A stretch of 64,000 nt of DNA from HdN1 sp964473645 (GCA_964473645.1 CAYYPW010000012.1:62001-126000); one strand, 5' to 3'. Positions 34,844-43,914 are shown, counted from the stretch's first letter. Numbers and translations: made by a program. The notes: a model not told the origin generated them from the sequence alone.

Positions 34844-36337
34844 TTATTTACCGATGAACTTTTCCAGATCCGCCAAGGTGACAAGCCCGGGGCCATGCAG
34901 TGCTGCGATATGTTGAACATCAAGATTCAGCCGCTTGATATTGTCATACAAATTCACACTGAACGGATTGATGCTGGCAGGTGGTGGAGCACCGGCAGGA
35001 AGCGGGGTGTAAGCATCTGCCTCCACCAGTATTTTAGCTTCTGGTAAATAAACAAACGCGAACGCATCGTTATGACCATTGCCTTTCAAGGTATGTACCT
35101 CGACAGTGTGTGTTCCACCGTTCAGCGTGTAACTGTCGGAAAACGCCTCTATGACTGGTTTTTTGTTGGACTTCGCTAACCGGTCGGGGCTAATGCCGCG
35201 TGGGAACGACCATGCAGTGTCATAAAATTTCTTATTCAGTTCATGTGTAACAATGGTAGCGCCTTCGTCAGCGAACGTGCGCAAACCACCAGAGTGATCG
35301 AAATGCTGATGCGTATTGATGACAAAGCGAATCGGTTTGTTTGGAATGATTTCTTTGATCTTGTCGATAAGCGCATTGGAGCGGGCTTCATTGAGCGGTG
35401 CTTCGATCAGCACAACGTGATCCTGCTGCTCGATGGCAACACTATGATGCGTCCCGCCACGCAAGTAGAAAACGCCTGGCGCCACCACGTCAGGTGTTAC
35501 AACCACTGGGGGTTTCCCGGCATCGATGATCGGTTTGGGAATATCGACAGAAGCGCTGGCCGGAGCACTGGCGCTGGCGATGTTCAACTCCAACACTGGG
35601 TAGCCAGCTTGATAGCGTACAATTTTCTCAGGAAAACTGACGCCGTTGAAATCCTTGTAATGACTGTATTGATATTCCACCAGGGTATCACCCAGTATTG
35701 GGTTGTCGATCCAGGCTTTAACGTTCTCGACTTGATGTGATTGGTTGATGTGCCCCTCATATTTAATGTTATTGATGGTGAAGCTGACCTGGGTGCCGGT
35801 GTCAGTTTTTTTCAGAACGGCCTTCTGTTGTTCGGCCGCTCTCAGAAAGCCTTGCGGTGTTGCCCAGATCTCACTCTGCCTTTCTTGTACAGTAGCGGGT
35901 TGCGGTTGTGCAACGGGTGGTGTGGTGGGTGGTTGGCCTTGCGGTGGGGCAAGGTTCCATGCCACATCGCCATTGATCAGTTGTTCCAGTTTTTGCTCGA
36001 CGGGGGTAGGGCGCTCGCGATTGGGTTCAACGATTTGCTTGCGCGTGATTTGCACGCGTGCCGCCGGTGCCTGGTAGTCGAAACTTGCAATATAACGACT
36101 GAGTTCAAAGGCGGGCCAGGCTTTACCTGGTGCCGGGGCTTGGCCGAATTGATACCAACGTCCCGTGCCTGAAAATTCGAGCGCAAGAATTTCATCAGCA
36201 TTCAATGCCTCTATGGATGCCTTAAGGGGGTCATTGGTGGCGCATCCAAATAATAGAGTGGCAATCGCCACGGATGCCGACGCTCCCCCTAGATACCGCA
36301 ATCGTCCCTTTTTAGACAACGAAAAATGGGTTTTCAT
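34844..36337 (-). CDS. MBL-fold metallo-hydrolase lipoprotein
   Basis: A 497-residue exported protein with a lipoprotein signal (LLFGCATN). The N-terminal half is a beta-rich domain of unknown role broken by a Pro/Gln linker (about 130-150). The C-terminal half (about 285-497) is a metallo-beta-lactamase fold with the metal motif THQHFDH and later GHNDAF and LHGPG. The substrate is unknown; periplasmic esterase or sulfatase activity would fit the setting but is only a guess. A sigma54 element lies about 60 bases upstream. Confidence 0.85.
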   Translation of the reverse strand: MKTHFSLSKKGRLRYLGGASASVAIATLLFGCATNDPLKASIEALNADEILALEFSGTGRWYQFGQAPAPGKAWPAFELSRYIASFDYQAPAARVQITRKQIVEPNRERPTPVEQKLEQLINGDVAWNLAPPQGQPPTTPPVAQPQPATVQERQSEIWATPQGFLRAAEQQKAVLKKTDTGTQVSFTINNIKYEGHINQSHQVENVKAWIDNPILGDTLVEYQYSHYKDFNGVSFPEKIVRYQAGYPVLELNIASASAPASASVDIPKPIIDAGKPPVVVTPDVVAPGVFYLRGGTHHSVAIEQQDHVVLIEAPLNEARSNALIDKIKEIIPNKPIRFVINTHQHFDHSGGLRTFADEGATIVTHELNKKFYDTAWSFPRGISPDRLAKSNKKPVIEAFSDSYTLNGGTHTVEVHTLKGNGHNDAFAFVYLPEAKILVEADAYTPLPAGAPPPASINPFSVNLYDNIKRLNLDVQHIAALHGPGLVTLADLEKFIGK

Positions 36338-36393
36338 TCTGCTTAACTCCTATGGTTACCTGTTTGGCTTTTCAATCTTGGGACAACGCTAGC

Positions 36394-36410
36394 AGCAGTT
36401 AACGTGCCAG
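36394..36410 (-). promoter_or_regulatory. Sigma54 promoter candidate for the MBL-fold gene
   Basis: On the minus strand CTGGCACGTTAACTGCT carries an exact TGGCACG -24 box and CTGCT -12 box. GG is at 36408-36407 and GC at 36396-36395 (N10). Confidence 0.7.
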
Positions 36411-36450
36411 TTGCACGCGCAATTTTGTGGAGCAGTTATTGCTGCCCCTT

Positions 36451-36522
36451 GTTGTATGGAGAGTTGTATGGAGAGTTGTATGGAGAGTTGCAAGGAGAGC
36501 TGTAAAGAGCGATGTAGAGAGA
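36451..36522 (+). repeat. 12-bp tandem repeat
   Basis: GTTGTATGGAGA occurs three times without change (36451-36486), followed by three increasingly altered copies to 36522. Confidence 0.85.
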
Positions 36523-36565
36523 GCTTTCATTAAAGATAGTTTTCTTTAAGTCTGGGGGAGTGAGT

Positions 36566-36619
36566 GATAAAGGTGTTAGCACACTGCTGCTCCAGCAACA
36601 GTGTGCTAACACCTTTATC
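36566..36619. repeat. 54-base hairpin with perfect 21-bp arms
   Basis: Arms at 36566-36586 and 36599-36619 are perfectly complementary, and the loop holds a further TGCT/AGCA pair. It lies midway between two divergent sigma54 promoters. It includes GTTAGCACACTG and its complement, resembling the dyad near the activator gene, so it may be an activator site. Confidence 0.75.
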
Positions 36620-36669
36620 TATAGTCTCCAACTAAGGGATTTTTATTAGCTCATTATTGTTTTGAATTT

Positions 36670-36710
36670 TGCTGCCCCGTTTTTAGCTAAGCCTGACAAA
36701 AAACGGCTTT
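36670..36710 (+). terminator. Terminator-like structure without an upstream gene
   Basis: CCGTTTTT and AAAAACGG form an inverted repeat followed by CTTTTTT. No gene precedes it on this strand, so a short untranslated transcript is possible. Nothing else was seen in 36338-36885 besides the listed elements. Confidence 0.3.
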
Positions 36711-36810
36711 TTTCCATCGTGATGTGGCGCCTTATAACTTGGGTACACTTGTAAATAGCGGATTGCTGTGTCGGCTGCGTTTGTCTGAGCGAAAAACGCG
36801 CCTGTTTTTT

Positions 36811-36827
36811 TGGCCTGTAAGTTGCAC
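36811..36827 (+). promoter_or_regulatory. Sigma54 promoter candidate for the c'/b561/DUF1549 operon
   Basis: TTGGCCTGTAAGTTGCA has GG at 36813-36814, GC at 36825-36826 and a perfect TTGCA -12 half. The start of transcription is expected near 36837, 49 bases before the ATG. Confidence 0.7.
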
Positions 36828-36885
36828 TGAGTGTTATGCATTTGTTCTATAGCAGTATTGCACGATTTAAATGTAGAGAATTTTC

Positions 36886-37401
36886 ATGCGCTCAATTAAG
36901 CCTGTAATAAGTGGTTGGAAAGCGGCCCTCGTGAGCTTGGGGCTTGTCGGGTTTATTTCATCGGCGACGGCGCAATTGGCCGCACCGCCTGCGCGTAGTG
37001 GCGGCGTGTTGCAAGCGCGGCAGATCATTGCTGAGAGAAAAGCAGTCTTTACTCTGCTTGAACGCAATTTCAAGCCAGTGGGCGAGGTGCTGAAGGGTCA
37101 CGCCGCCTATGACCCGGTTGAAATGCGAAAAAGAGTTGAACGGTTGGAATATCTGGCGACTTTTTTGGATGAGACATTTCCAGCGTCCACAAACTTGGGT
37201 GCACCTGATACTGATGCATCAGCAGAGATATGGGAGGATCAGGAAGCCTTCAATACGCAATTGAAGGCATTTGGTGAGCACCTGAAAACGTTGAAAGACA
37301 TCAGCCTCAAAGAAACGACAGCGAGTGCAGACTTCAAACGTGCTGCACTTACCGTGGCACAGGATTGCAAGGCCTGTCACGATGATTTCAAGCAAGATTA
37401 A
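36886..37401 (+). CDS. Cytochrome c' family protein
   Basis: A 171-residue periplasmic haem protein with a signal peptide (FISSATAQ) and one C-terminal CKACH motif. It is longer than the c' at 19834 and has a Pro/Ala-rich lead. It is followed by b561 after 56 bases, repeating the c' plus b561 pair seen at 19.8-21.1 kb. Confidence 0.9.
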   Translation: MRSIKPVISGWKAALVSLGLVGFISSATAQLAAPPARSGGVLQARQIIAERKAVFTLLERNFKPVGEVLKGHAAYDPVEMRKRVERLEYLATFLDETFPASTNLGAPDTDASAEIWEDQEAFNTQLKAFGEHLKTLKDISLKETTASADFKRAALTVAQDCKACHDDFKQD

Positions 37402-37457
37402 TCTTTGTGATTGAGAGTGGCTTTATTTGAAGGTTGGTTTTAATCCGGGAGTGGAGC

Positions 37458-38108
37458 ATGAGCATAAAGTATAAAACGCCTGATGAAGGAAGCGCCGCAT
37501 TGGTGTGGGATTTTTCTGTGCGTCTCTTTCACTGGGCATTAGCGCTTTCGGTGGCGGGTGCGTATATCACGCACGAGCTAGGTATCGATTATTTTAACTA
37601 TCACCAATGGTTCGGTTATGTGGTCATCGTACTGGTTCTTTTTCGCTTGGTGTGGGGCTTTATTGGTAGTTATCACGCCCGGTTCGCCAACTTTGTGCGT
37701 AGCCCGACGAATGCCTGGCACTACCTGCGCGACCAATTGGCGGGGCACCATCGCTTTTATACAGGCCACAATCCCTTGGGCGCCTATATGGTAGTGTTTT
37801 TGTTATTGGCCGTATTTATTCAGGCCACCACCGGTTTGTTTGCAACGGATGACATTATCAATGCTGGGCCACTTAATTCACTCGCTTCTGAAAAATTGGC
37901 GTCGACACTGACATCGATTCATCATCAACTATTCAATATTTTGCTCATTGCCATCGGGGTTCACGTACTAGCGGTCATTTTGCATAGCGTGGTACATGGC
38001 GACAACTTGATTGCGGCCATGTTGCATGGTCGCAAGAAGACCGTTTTCAAGGCAGCTGAGCAGCCCCTTCGTTCCTCACGAACCAACCACAAGGAATCCA
38101 CTGAATGA
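37458..38108 (+). CDS. Cytochrome b561-type membrane protein (copy 2)
   Basis: A 216-residue b-type cytochrome with four to five membrane helices and candidate haem histidines in VRLFHWALA, YHQWFGYV, IHHQLFN and GVHVLAV. Start at 37458 with GGAG upstream; 37434 is a longer alternative without a site. It overlaps the DUF1549 gene by 4 bases (ATGA), so membrane cytochrome and DUF1549 protein are made together. Confidence 0.9.
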   Translation: MSIKYKTPDEGSAALVWDFSVRLFHWALALSVAGAYITHELGIDYFNYHQWFGYVVIVLVLFRLVWGFIGSYHARFANFVRSPTNAWHYLRDQLAGHHRFYTGHNPLGAYMVVFLLLAVFIQATTGLFATDDIINAGPLNSLASEKLASTLTSIHHQLFNILLIAIGVHVLAVILHSVVHGDNLIAAMLHGRKKTVFKAAEQPLRSSRTNHKESTE

Positions 38109-40534
38109 AATTCAGTTTGAAATCGAACGGAAAACCGAATCTGCTTATTGCGTTTGGCTTTATTGCCGTGACTGCACTGATCATCGGCGATCTATCAGGC
38201 AATACCGCTGCTGCTGAAGAGCCAACGGCCGGTGCAGCGCTCAAAGCGGCACCGCCTAAATTGGCGATCAAACCGCATTGGGCGTATCAGCAAGTGAAGG
38301 CGCAAGACATCCCCACCATTAACCGCCAGGATTGGGTAAAAGATCCTATCGATGCCTTTATTCTGGCCAAGCTTGAAGAGAAAGGCCTGGAGCCTTCACC
38401 TGAGGCTGATCGTGCGACCTTTATCCGTCGTACAACGCTGGATGTATTGGGTTTTATTCCTTCACCTGAAGAGGTGAAGGAATTCGAAAACGATACATCG
38501 CCTGATGCCTATGAAAAATTGATCGATCGGTTGCTGGAATCCCCACACTATGGTGAACGTCAGGCCAGACGTTGGCTTGACCTTGCCCGCTATGCTGACA
38601 GCACCGGCTTTCAAAATGACCCGACGCGCCCTAACATCTGGCGTTATCGCGACTACGTCATCAATGCTTTCAACCAGGATAAGCCTTTCAATCAGTTCAT
38701 TCGCGAGCAGATAGCCGCAGACGAATTGGCGCCAGATGATCCCGCTATACTCCCAGCGACAGGTTTTCTGGCAGGTTATCCTGACAACTATAACTCCCGC
38801 GATTTGGTGCAGCGTAAGTACCAGATTACAACCGATATGACCGATACAGTAGGGGAAGTGTTTCTTGCGCAAACGGTAGCGTGTGCACGTTGCCATGACC
38901 ACAAGTTCGACAAAATCTCCGCCAAGGAATACTTCCAGCTACAAGCGTTCTTCGCCAATACCAGCGAAGTGAATACCGTTGAAGCACCCATAGGCGAACA
39001 TGAAAAGGCCTACCGCGAGCAACAGGCCAAATGGGAGGCAGCCACCAAAGAAATACGCGAAAAGCGTTCTGCCATTCTCGCCACCGTCAAGGATAAAGCC
39101 ATTAAATTCCACAAGGAACGCTATCTCACCGATAGTCGTGCCTCTATTTTTAAACCGGAAAGCGAGTGGACTCCGCACGACCGTTGGGTTAATCACCGCT
39201 TGAAAAACGTATCTACCGAAGAGGATCAGATTAATTATCTGCAATCGTCTGCATTACAAAAAGAATCGCCCGAGTACGATCCGAGCAATCTCTCAAAATT
39301 CTATGAAGTCAAACAACTGACCGATGAGCTCAAAAAATTCGATAATTTGAAACCAGGCAAGGGTTCCGACAAAATTACTGTGATGACCGAGCTTGGGCAG
39401 CCCGACGCACCACCCACCTTTAATTTGTTCGGTGGTGATCATGAACGTCCGCTCGAAGAAGTGGAACCCGGTTTTCCTGCAGCGATTGCTCAAGGTGAAA
39501 AACCAAATATTGTCCCCTCGGCCACATCATCAGGTAGACGCACGGCCTTGGCTGACTGGATTGCCAGCGACAAAAACCCGCTCACGGCGCGCGTTTATGT
39601 AAATCGTATTTGGCACGAATATTTTGGAAAAGGCATCGTGGGTACCGTAAGCGATTTCGGTCGTGTGGGCGACCGTCCAACGCATCCTGAGTTGCTTGAT
39701 CATCTGGCGTACCAGTTCGTCAACGAAGGCTGGAGCGTCAAGAAACTACATCGGCATATTCTGCTTTCCAACGTCTATCGCCAATCCTCTGTGCATCGCG
39801 ATGATGCTTACGCTGCCGATCCGGAAAATCGTCTGCTTGCCGTGTTCCCACACAAACGCCTCGACGCTGAACAAATCCGCGATTCTTTGTTGGAGGCCGC
39901 CGGCCTGCTCGACAAAACCCTGGGTGGCCCCAGCGTGTTTCCGCCGGTACCTGGCAATTTGAACGCGGGGCCGTTGTGGCAAGTCTCGACGGACAAGAAG
40001 GATTTCAATCGTCGGAGCCTCTATGTTTTCACCCGCCGTAGTATTGCTTACCCCTTGTTGGAATCCTTTGATATGGCATCACCACAGCAAGTGCACAGTC
40101 AGCGCGCTGTAACAACGACGCCCCTGCAGGCCCTGACACTTTCAAACAGCGAACTGGTGTACGAGTGGGTCCAAAATCTGGCAGGACGTGTCATCAATGA
40201 AACGCCTGTACAACCTCAGACCACATCGAGTATTGGCAAACTTGTAGAAATCGTGTTTCCGCCGAAAGCGGATATCGATGATGCACGTATCGCGAAACTG
40301 TATGAAATTCTATTTGCTCGTGCACCAGATGCTACAGAAAAACAATGGCTAAAAGAATTTCTGACCAGCCACCAAACTACTATCAAGGCAAAAGCGGCAG
40401 AGGGTTCTTTCAATGTGGCGGTGCCAGTCGGTGTTGAAGATGCCAGCCGATTGGGAGACCCCATCAAAGAAGCCGCATTCGTCGATCTCGTACATGCCGT
40501 CGCAAATTCCAACGAATTTGCCTACAGAAACTGA
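38105..40534 (+). CDS. DUF1549/DUF1553 protein with c-type haem motif
   Basis: An 809-residue protein with an N-terminal membrane or signal segment. It has a DUF1549 domain (about 60-270; DPIDAFILAKLEEKGL, RRWLDLARYADSTG) containing a CARCHDHKFD haem-binding motif, and a DUF1553 domain in the C-terminal half (NPLTARVYVNRIWHEYFGKG, RLDAEQIRDSLL). This architecture is abundant in Planctomycetes and unusual in gammaproteobacteria. The usual N-terminal cytochrome (PSCyt1) domain is missing; separate b561 and c' genes may supply that electron transfer. The reaction is unknown. Confidence 0.88.
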   Translation: MKFSLKSNGKPNLLIAFGFIAVTALIIGDLSGNTAAAEEPTAGAALKAAPPKLAIKPHWAYQQVKAQDIPTINRQDWVKDPIDAFILAKLEEKGLEPSPEADRATFIRRTTLDVLGFIPSPEEVKEFENDTSPDAYEKLIDRLLESPHYGERQARRWLDLARYADSTGFQNDPTRPNIWRYRDYVINAFNQDKPFNQFIREQIAADELAPDDPAILPATGFLAGYPDNYNSRDLVQRKYQITTDMTDTVGEVFLAQTVACARCHDHKFDKISAKEYFQLQAFFANTSEVNTVEAPIGEHEKAYREQQAKWEAATKEIREKRSAILATVKDKAIKFHKERYLTDSRASIFKPESEWTPHDRWVNHRLKNVSTEEDQINYLQSSALQKESPEYDPSNLSKFYEVKQLTDELKKFDNLKPGKGSDKITVMTELGQPDAPPTFNLFGGDHERPLEEVEPGFPAAIAQGEKPNIVPSATSSGRRTALADWIASDKNPLTARVYVNRIWHEYFGKGIVGTVSDFGRVGDRPTHPELLDHLAYQFVNEGWSVKKLHRHILLSNVYRQSSVHRDDAYAADPENRLLAVFPHKRLDAEQIRDSLLEAAGLLDKTLGGPSVFPPVPGNLNAGPLWQVSTDKKDFNRRSLYVFTRRSIAYPLLESFDMASPQQVHSQRAVTTTPLQALTLSNSELVYEWVQNLAGRVINETPVQPQTTSSIGKLVEIVFPPKADIDDARIAKLYEILFARAPDATEKQWLKEFLTSHQTTIKAKAAEGSFNVAVPVGVEDASRLGDPIKEAAFVDLVHAVANSNEFAYRN

Positions 40535-40569
40535 AGCTACTTATCGAAATTGAAGCTACTCAACGTTCT
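40532..40569 (+). repeat. 19-bp direct repeat at the DUF1549 stop codon
   Basis: TGAAGCTACT occurs at 40532-40541 (where TGA is the stop codon) and again at 40551-40560, followed by similar A/C-rich sequence. Confidence 0.55.
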
Positions 40570-40589
40570 CAACGAAAAGGGAAATACAC

Positions 40590-42041
40590 ATGTGCAAGAA
40601 TTCGCATGATAGTGCTTACTCGCGACGCAATTTTCTCACCTCGACCGGTGTAGGTCTGGGTGGGCTTGCGCTCAGTGGAATGCTGCCACTGGGCATTAAC
40701 GCTGCCTTTGCCTCTGAACTGGCAGACCCACTGGCACCCAAGCAACCCCACCATCCGGCACGCGCAAAATCTGTCATCTGGTTACATCAGAGTGGTGCGC
40801 CAGCCTCGGTGGATTTGTATGACTACAAACCCGAACTGATTAAACTGGCAGGAAAAGAGGTTCCTTCCTCGTTTATGCAAGGCATCAAAACCAGCACGCA
40901 GGGCGGCGTGGGGAAATTGTTCGCCTCGAATCGGACCTGGAAACAACATGGTGAGAGTGGCGCCTGGTTTTCTGATCTGTTGCCCCATCTTGCACAACAC
41001 GCCGATGATCTGGCGTTCATCAAGTCAAGCGTTACGATTGGTGCCACCCACGATATATCCATTCTGAAACTCAACACGGGTGATCTCAACCCTGGGCGCC
41101 CCACGTTGGGTTCCTGGGTGTCGTATGCCCTGGGCACTGCCAACCCCGACCTACCCCCCTATGTTGTGCTTTGCAGCGGCAAGAAGGAGCCGAGAGGTGG
41201 CGTTACCAACTGGGCTTCGGGATTTCTGCCTGCTGTTCACCAGGGGGTTGCATTCCGACCCGGTGATTCTCCCATCCTGCACCTCGATCGTCTCGATGCA
41301 GTGGCCGCTGAGCAGCAGCGTGAAAACTTTGATTTACTGCAACGCTTAAGCAAACATGGTTCTTCACGCTATCCGAAAGATACCGAGCTACAAGCCCGTA
41401 TTCGTGCTTACGATCTTGCCTATCGCATGGAAACGACGGCACCCGAAGCGATCGATCTCAAAAAAGAATCTGATGCCACCAAGTCGTTGTACGGTCTTGA
41501 CCAGGAGATTACCAAGGATTACGGGACGCAATTGTTGCGCGCTCGTCGTCTGGTCGAGCGGGGCGTTCGCTTCGTGCAGGTGGTAACAGGGCAGTTGGAC
41601 ATTGCCGGCGAAGCTCGCGACTGGGATGCCCACGAAAGTCTTGAGTTGAATCACGGCACGCATGCGCGCGCCGTTGATAAACCCATTGCCGGTCTCCTGT
41701 CTGATCTTAAGGCATTGGGTCTTCTGGACACTACGCTGGTCGTGTGGACCTCGGAATTCGGTCGCACTGCCTATGGAGAAAGTGGATCAGGTCGTGACCA
41801 TAACCCCTGGGGTTACACGCAATGGATGGCAGGTGGCGGTTCAAAAGCCGGCCTTACCTTTGGCCAAACTGACGACATTGGCTTGCAGGCGGTGGGTAAA
41901 AAAGTCGACACCTATGATTTGCATGCCACTGTTTTATATCTGCTCGGATTGGATCATTTGAAAACAACGTTCCATACCCGGGGTCGTGCAGAACGCCCCA
42001 CCGTAGTGTATGGCGATGTGGTCCATGAATTGATCGCCTGA
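40590..42041 (+). CDS. DUF1501 protein (alkaline phosphatase/sulfatase superfamily)
   Basis: A 483-residue protein with a twin-arginine signal (YSRRNFLTSTGVGLGG), so it is folded, perhaps with a metal cofactor, before export. DUF1501 belongs to the alkaline phosphatase/sulfatase fold. Recognisable parts are SVIWLHQSGAPASVDLYDY and VWTSEFGRTAYGESGSGRDHNPWGYTQ in short blocks. It regularly follows DUF1549/DUF1553 genes. In this sulfur-rich setting a desulfation or dephosphorylation role is conceivable but not shown. Confidence 0.88.
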   Translation: MCKNSHDSAYSRRNFLTSTGVGLGGLALSGMLPLGINAAFASELADPLAPKQPHHPARAKSVIWLHQSGAPASVDLYDYKPELIKLAGKEVPSSFMQGIKTSTQGGVGKLFASNRTWKQHGESGAWFSDLLPHLAQHADDLAFIKSSVTIGATHDISILKLNTGDLNPGRPTLGSWVSYALGTANPDLPPYVVLCSGKKEPRGGVTNWASGFLPAVHQGVAFRPGDSPILHLDRLDAVAAEQQRENFDLLQRLSKHGSSRYPKDTELQARIRAYDLAYRMETTAPEAIDLKKESDATKSLYGLDQEITKDYGTQLLRARRLVERGVRFVQVVTGQLDIAGEARDWDAHESLELNHGTHARAVDKPIAGLLSDLKALGLLDTTLVVWTSEFGRTAYGESGSGRDHNPWGYTQWMAGGGSKAGLTFGQTDDIGLQAVGKKVDTYDLHATVLYLLGLDHLKTTFHTRGRAERPTVVYGDVVHELIA

Positions 42042-42089
42042 CACTATCACCAACTCGCGCTATCGGGTGTCATCCAGCCAAAAATTCGT

Positions 42090-42117
42090 CCATCATGGCC
42101 ACTTGTGGCCGTGATGG
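42090..42117 (+). terminator. Hairpin after the DUF1501 gene
   Basis: Thirteen base pairs (one G-U) between 42090-42102 and 42105-42117 around GGCCAC-TT-GTGGCC. The downstream sequence is A-rich, so it may only pause or protect the transcript. Confidence 0.5.
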
Positions 42118-42167
42118 AGAAAAATAGTGCTGGACGATAATGGCGAATGCCGCTTAAGGATTTGTTC

Positions 42168-42593
42168 ATGCATAGTTTTTCCATGCATAGCTTGTTCATG
42201 CATAGTAAGTGTACCGTGGTTGCTTTTGTTATATTTTTTATGGCGACATCGTTGGCGCACGCTGAGTTGGATCTCAGTGGGTTTGACAATGATTTGATGA
42301 AAATGATGGAGGAAACCAATAAATATCTCGAACCCGATATTGTCGGCGGTAACATCGATAACTCGATCGAAGGGGTTCAGTTTTTGCGAGAGGGCCTTAA
42401 GTGGACGGAAGACTATTTTGCCAGTAAAGGCACGGCAAAGGACGGGGAGAAAATTGCCAAAGAGGGACAGGTGCTCGCAGATCAAGTGCTAAAAGCGCTT
42501 GAAAGCAAGGATAAGGACACTGCTGCGGCCAGCGCGCGTCTGCTGACCAAGAACTGCAAGGCCTGTCATGATATTTACAAGTTAAAAAAGTGA
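42168..42593 (+). CDS. Small cytochrome c' family protein
   Basis: A 141-residue exported haem protein with CKACH ten residues from the C terminus. The start is taken at 42168, where AAGGA lies 7 bases upstream; 42147 is an in-frame alternative. The N terminus is built from a repeated MHS-x-x unit, encoded by about 15-bp tandem copies of a TTCATGCATAG-type sequence, before the hydrophobic signal segment. It is the fourth c'-like cytochrome in the window. Confidence 0.85.
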   Translation: MHSFSMHSLFMHSKCTVVAFVIFFMATSLAHAELDLSGFDNDLMKMMEETNKYLEPDIVGGNIDNSIEGVQFLREGLKWTEDYFASKGTAKDGEKIAKEGQVLADQVLKALESKDKDTAAASARLLTKNCKACHDIYKLKK

Positions 42594-42654
42594 TTTCGAG
42601 TTCCTCATATTGTTGTCTGATTTTATTCAACTTTATGGCTTAAAGTTTGCCTCC

Positions 42655-42851
42655 ATGAATAAAACATTTGCAATGGGTATCGTCATGGCGCTTTGCGTGG
42701 CGTTGCCATTGATCATGGCCTGACAGAACGAGTGACTTATGTCGTCAAACAAGATGGCATGGTGGACGCCACCGTTAGTGGTTTCGCTCCAGTTGACAAC
42801 GTACAGAAAGCGCTGGAAACGGTGCAATCGTTAACAAAGAAAGCACAATAA
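42655..42851 (+). pseudogene. Small exported protein, apparently frameshifted
   Basis: An ATG at 42655 opens a perfect 22-residue signal peptide (MNKTFAMGIVMALCVALPLI) that meets TGA at 42721. A protein-like stretch continues in the -1 frame from 42720, beginning LTERVTYVVKQDGMVDAT and ending KKAQ, TAA at 42849-42851. Joined, they give about 65 residues. A single-base deletion, sequencing error or programmed shift could explain it. The product is not recognised. Confidence 0.45.
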
Positions 42852-42978
42852 TGCCTTCTAACTGAGAGTTATTTGCTTGCTTGTATATGTTATATGAGTG
42901 GGTGGTTCTGGTGGATTGCTCTTTACTATATGCTGTCGCGTATTGACTTATTTTGAATGTATTTACATGCTCGCTAGT

Positions 42979-42994
42979 GGGCATGTCGCTTGCT
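42979..42994 (+). promoter_or_regulatory. Sigma54 promoter candidate for HEAT protein 2
   Basis: GGGCATGTCGCTTGCT has GG at 42980-42981 and GC at 42992-42993 (N10) and an exact TTGCT half. The expected start near 43005 leaves an 18-base leader before the ATG. Confidence 0.6.
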
Positions 42995-43022
42995 GCATGG
43001 TTGTGTTTTTGACGAGTAACCT

Positions 43023-43898
43023 ATGTTTTCATCTGATCCGTCCACTCCCGACAGCAGCATGTGCGCCAATGTTGCCGCACAACTTGAATCTGACGATGCA
43101 GATGTTCGTCGCCATGCTGCCACGCTGTTGGAATCCATTAATCCTGCTAGCGCAATCGATATATTGATTGCCTCGCTGGAGCACAACGATGTATTGGTGC
43201 GCCTGTCAGCAGCAAAAGCGCTGGCAGCCACCAAAGATTTGTCACTGTATTCAGCGCTACTTCACCTGCTCGACAGTCATGATCCCTTCGTGCTGGCAAC
43301 AGGCTTGACAGCACTCAAGAATTTTCGTCGAACCAAAGCACGTGCTCAGGCGTTACGCCTTCTGCATCATGTGGATGTTGACGTGCGCAAACAAGCGGTA
43401 CTTCTATTGGGTGCGATGCGGGAACCCCACTTGCTCGAAACGCTACTAAATGTTGCGCGGCAAGATCTTGCCGAAACGGTACGCCTGGCTGCCCTTGATG
43501 CCATTCAATATTGCGAAGATGCTCGCATCAACGACACCTTGCTCGTGGCGCTTACCGATTCCTCTGCAGCCGTACGAATGACCGCTGCGACCTGGTTGGG
43601 GCGAAACAAAGTGCATCGCGCCATTCTGCCATTGATTGAAACCACTCACGATGATTGCTGGCAAGTGCAACAACAGGCGGTGCTTGCACTGGGCACGTTA
43701 CACGCACTGGATGCGATTGAAGCCATTCATCGTTGTTCGCGATCCAACGAGGTTGAGTTAAGAAAGGCTGCAATCGTCGCATTGGGTGAAATTGCGCATT
43801 CATCTTGTTTGCCATTGATTGAATTACTTTTGAACGACAGCGATCCTGCCGTGCGAAAAGCGGCACGCATGGCGGCCAAAAAAGTAGTCCGCGTTTAA
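43023..43898 (+). CDS. HEAT-repeat protein (copy 2)
   Basis: A 291-residue HEAT/PBS-lyase-like solenoid, paralogous to the gene at 2310-3281 through blocks such as DPFVLATGLTALKNFR, CWQVQQQAVLALGTL and ALGEIAHSS. No signal peptide is present. It stands alone here, convergent with the second sulfate-binding protein. The pairing of HEAT copies with sulfur genes at both ends of the island hints at a shared role. Confidence 0.85.
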   Translation: MFSSDPSTPDSSMCANVAAQLESDDADVRRHAATLLESINPASAIDILIASLEHNDVLVRLSAAKALAATKDLSLYSALLHLLDSHDPFVLATGLTALKNFRRTKARAQALRLLHHVDVDVRKQAVLLLGAMREPHLLETLLNVARQDLAETVRLAALDAIQYCEDARINDTLLVALTDSSAAVRMTAATWLGRNKVHRAILPLIETTHDDCWQVQQQAVLALGTLHALDAIEAIHRCSRSNEVELRKAAIVALGEIAHSSCLPLIELLLNDSDPAVRKAARMAAKKVVRV

Positions 43899-43914
43899 GT
43901 AGCGTGAAAAAAAG

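Noticed and set aside
36451..36522. CRISPR-like array
   Set aside because: Units are 12 bp and contiguous with no spacers, so it is a simple tandem repeat.
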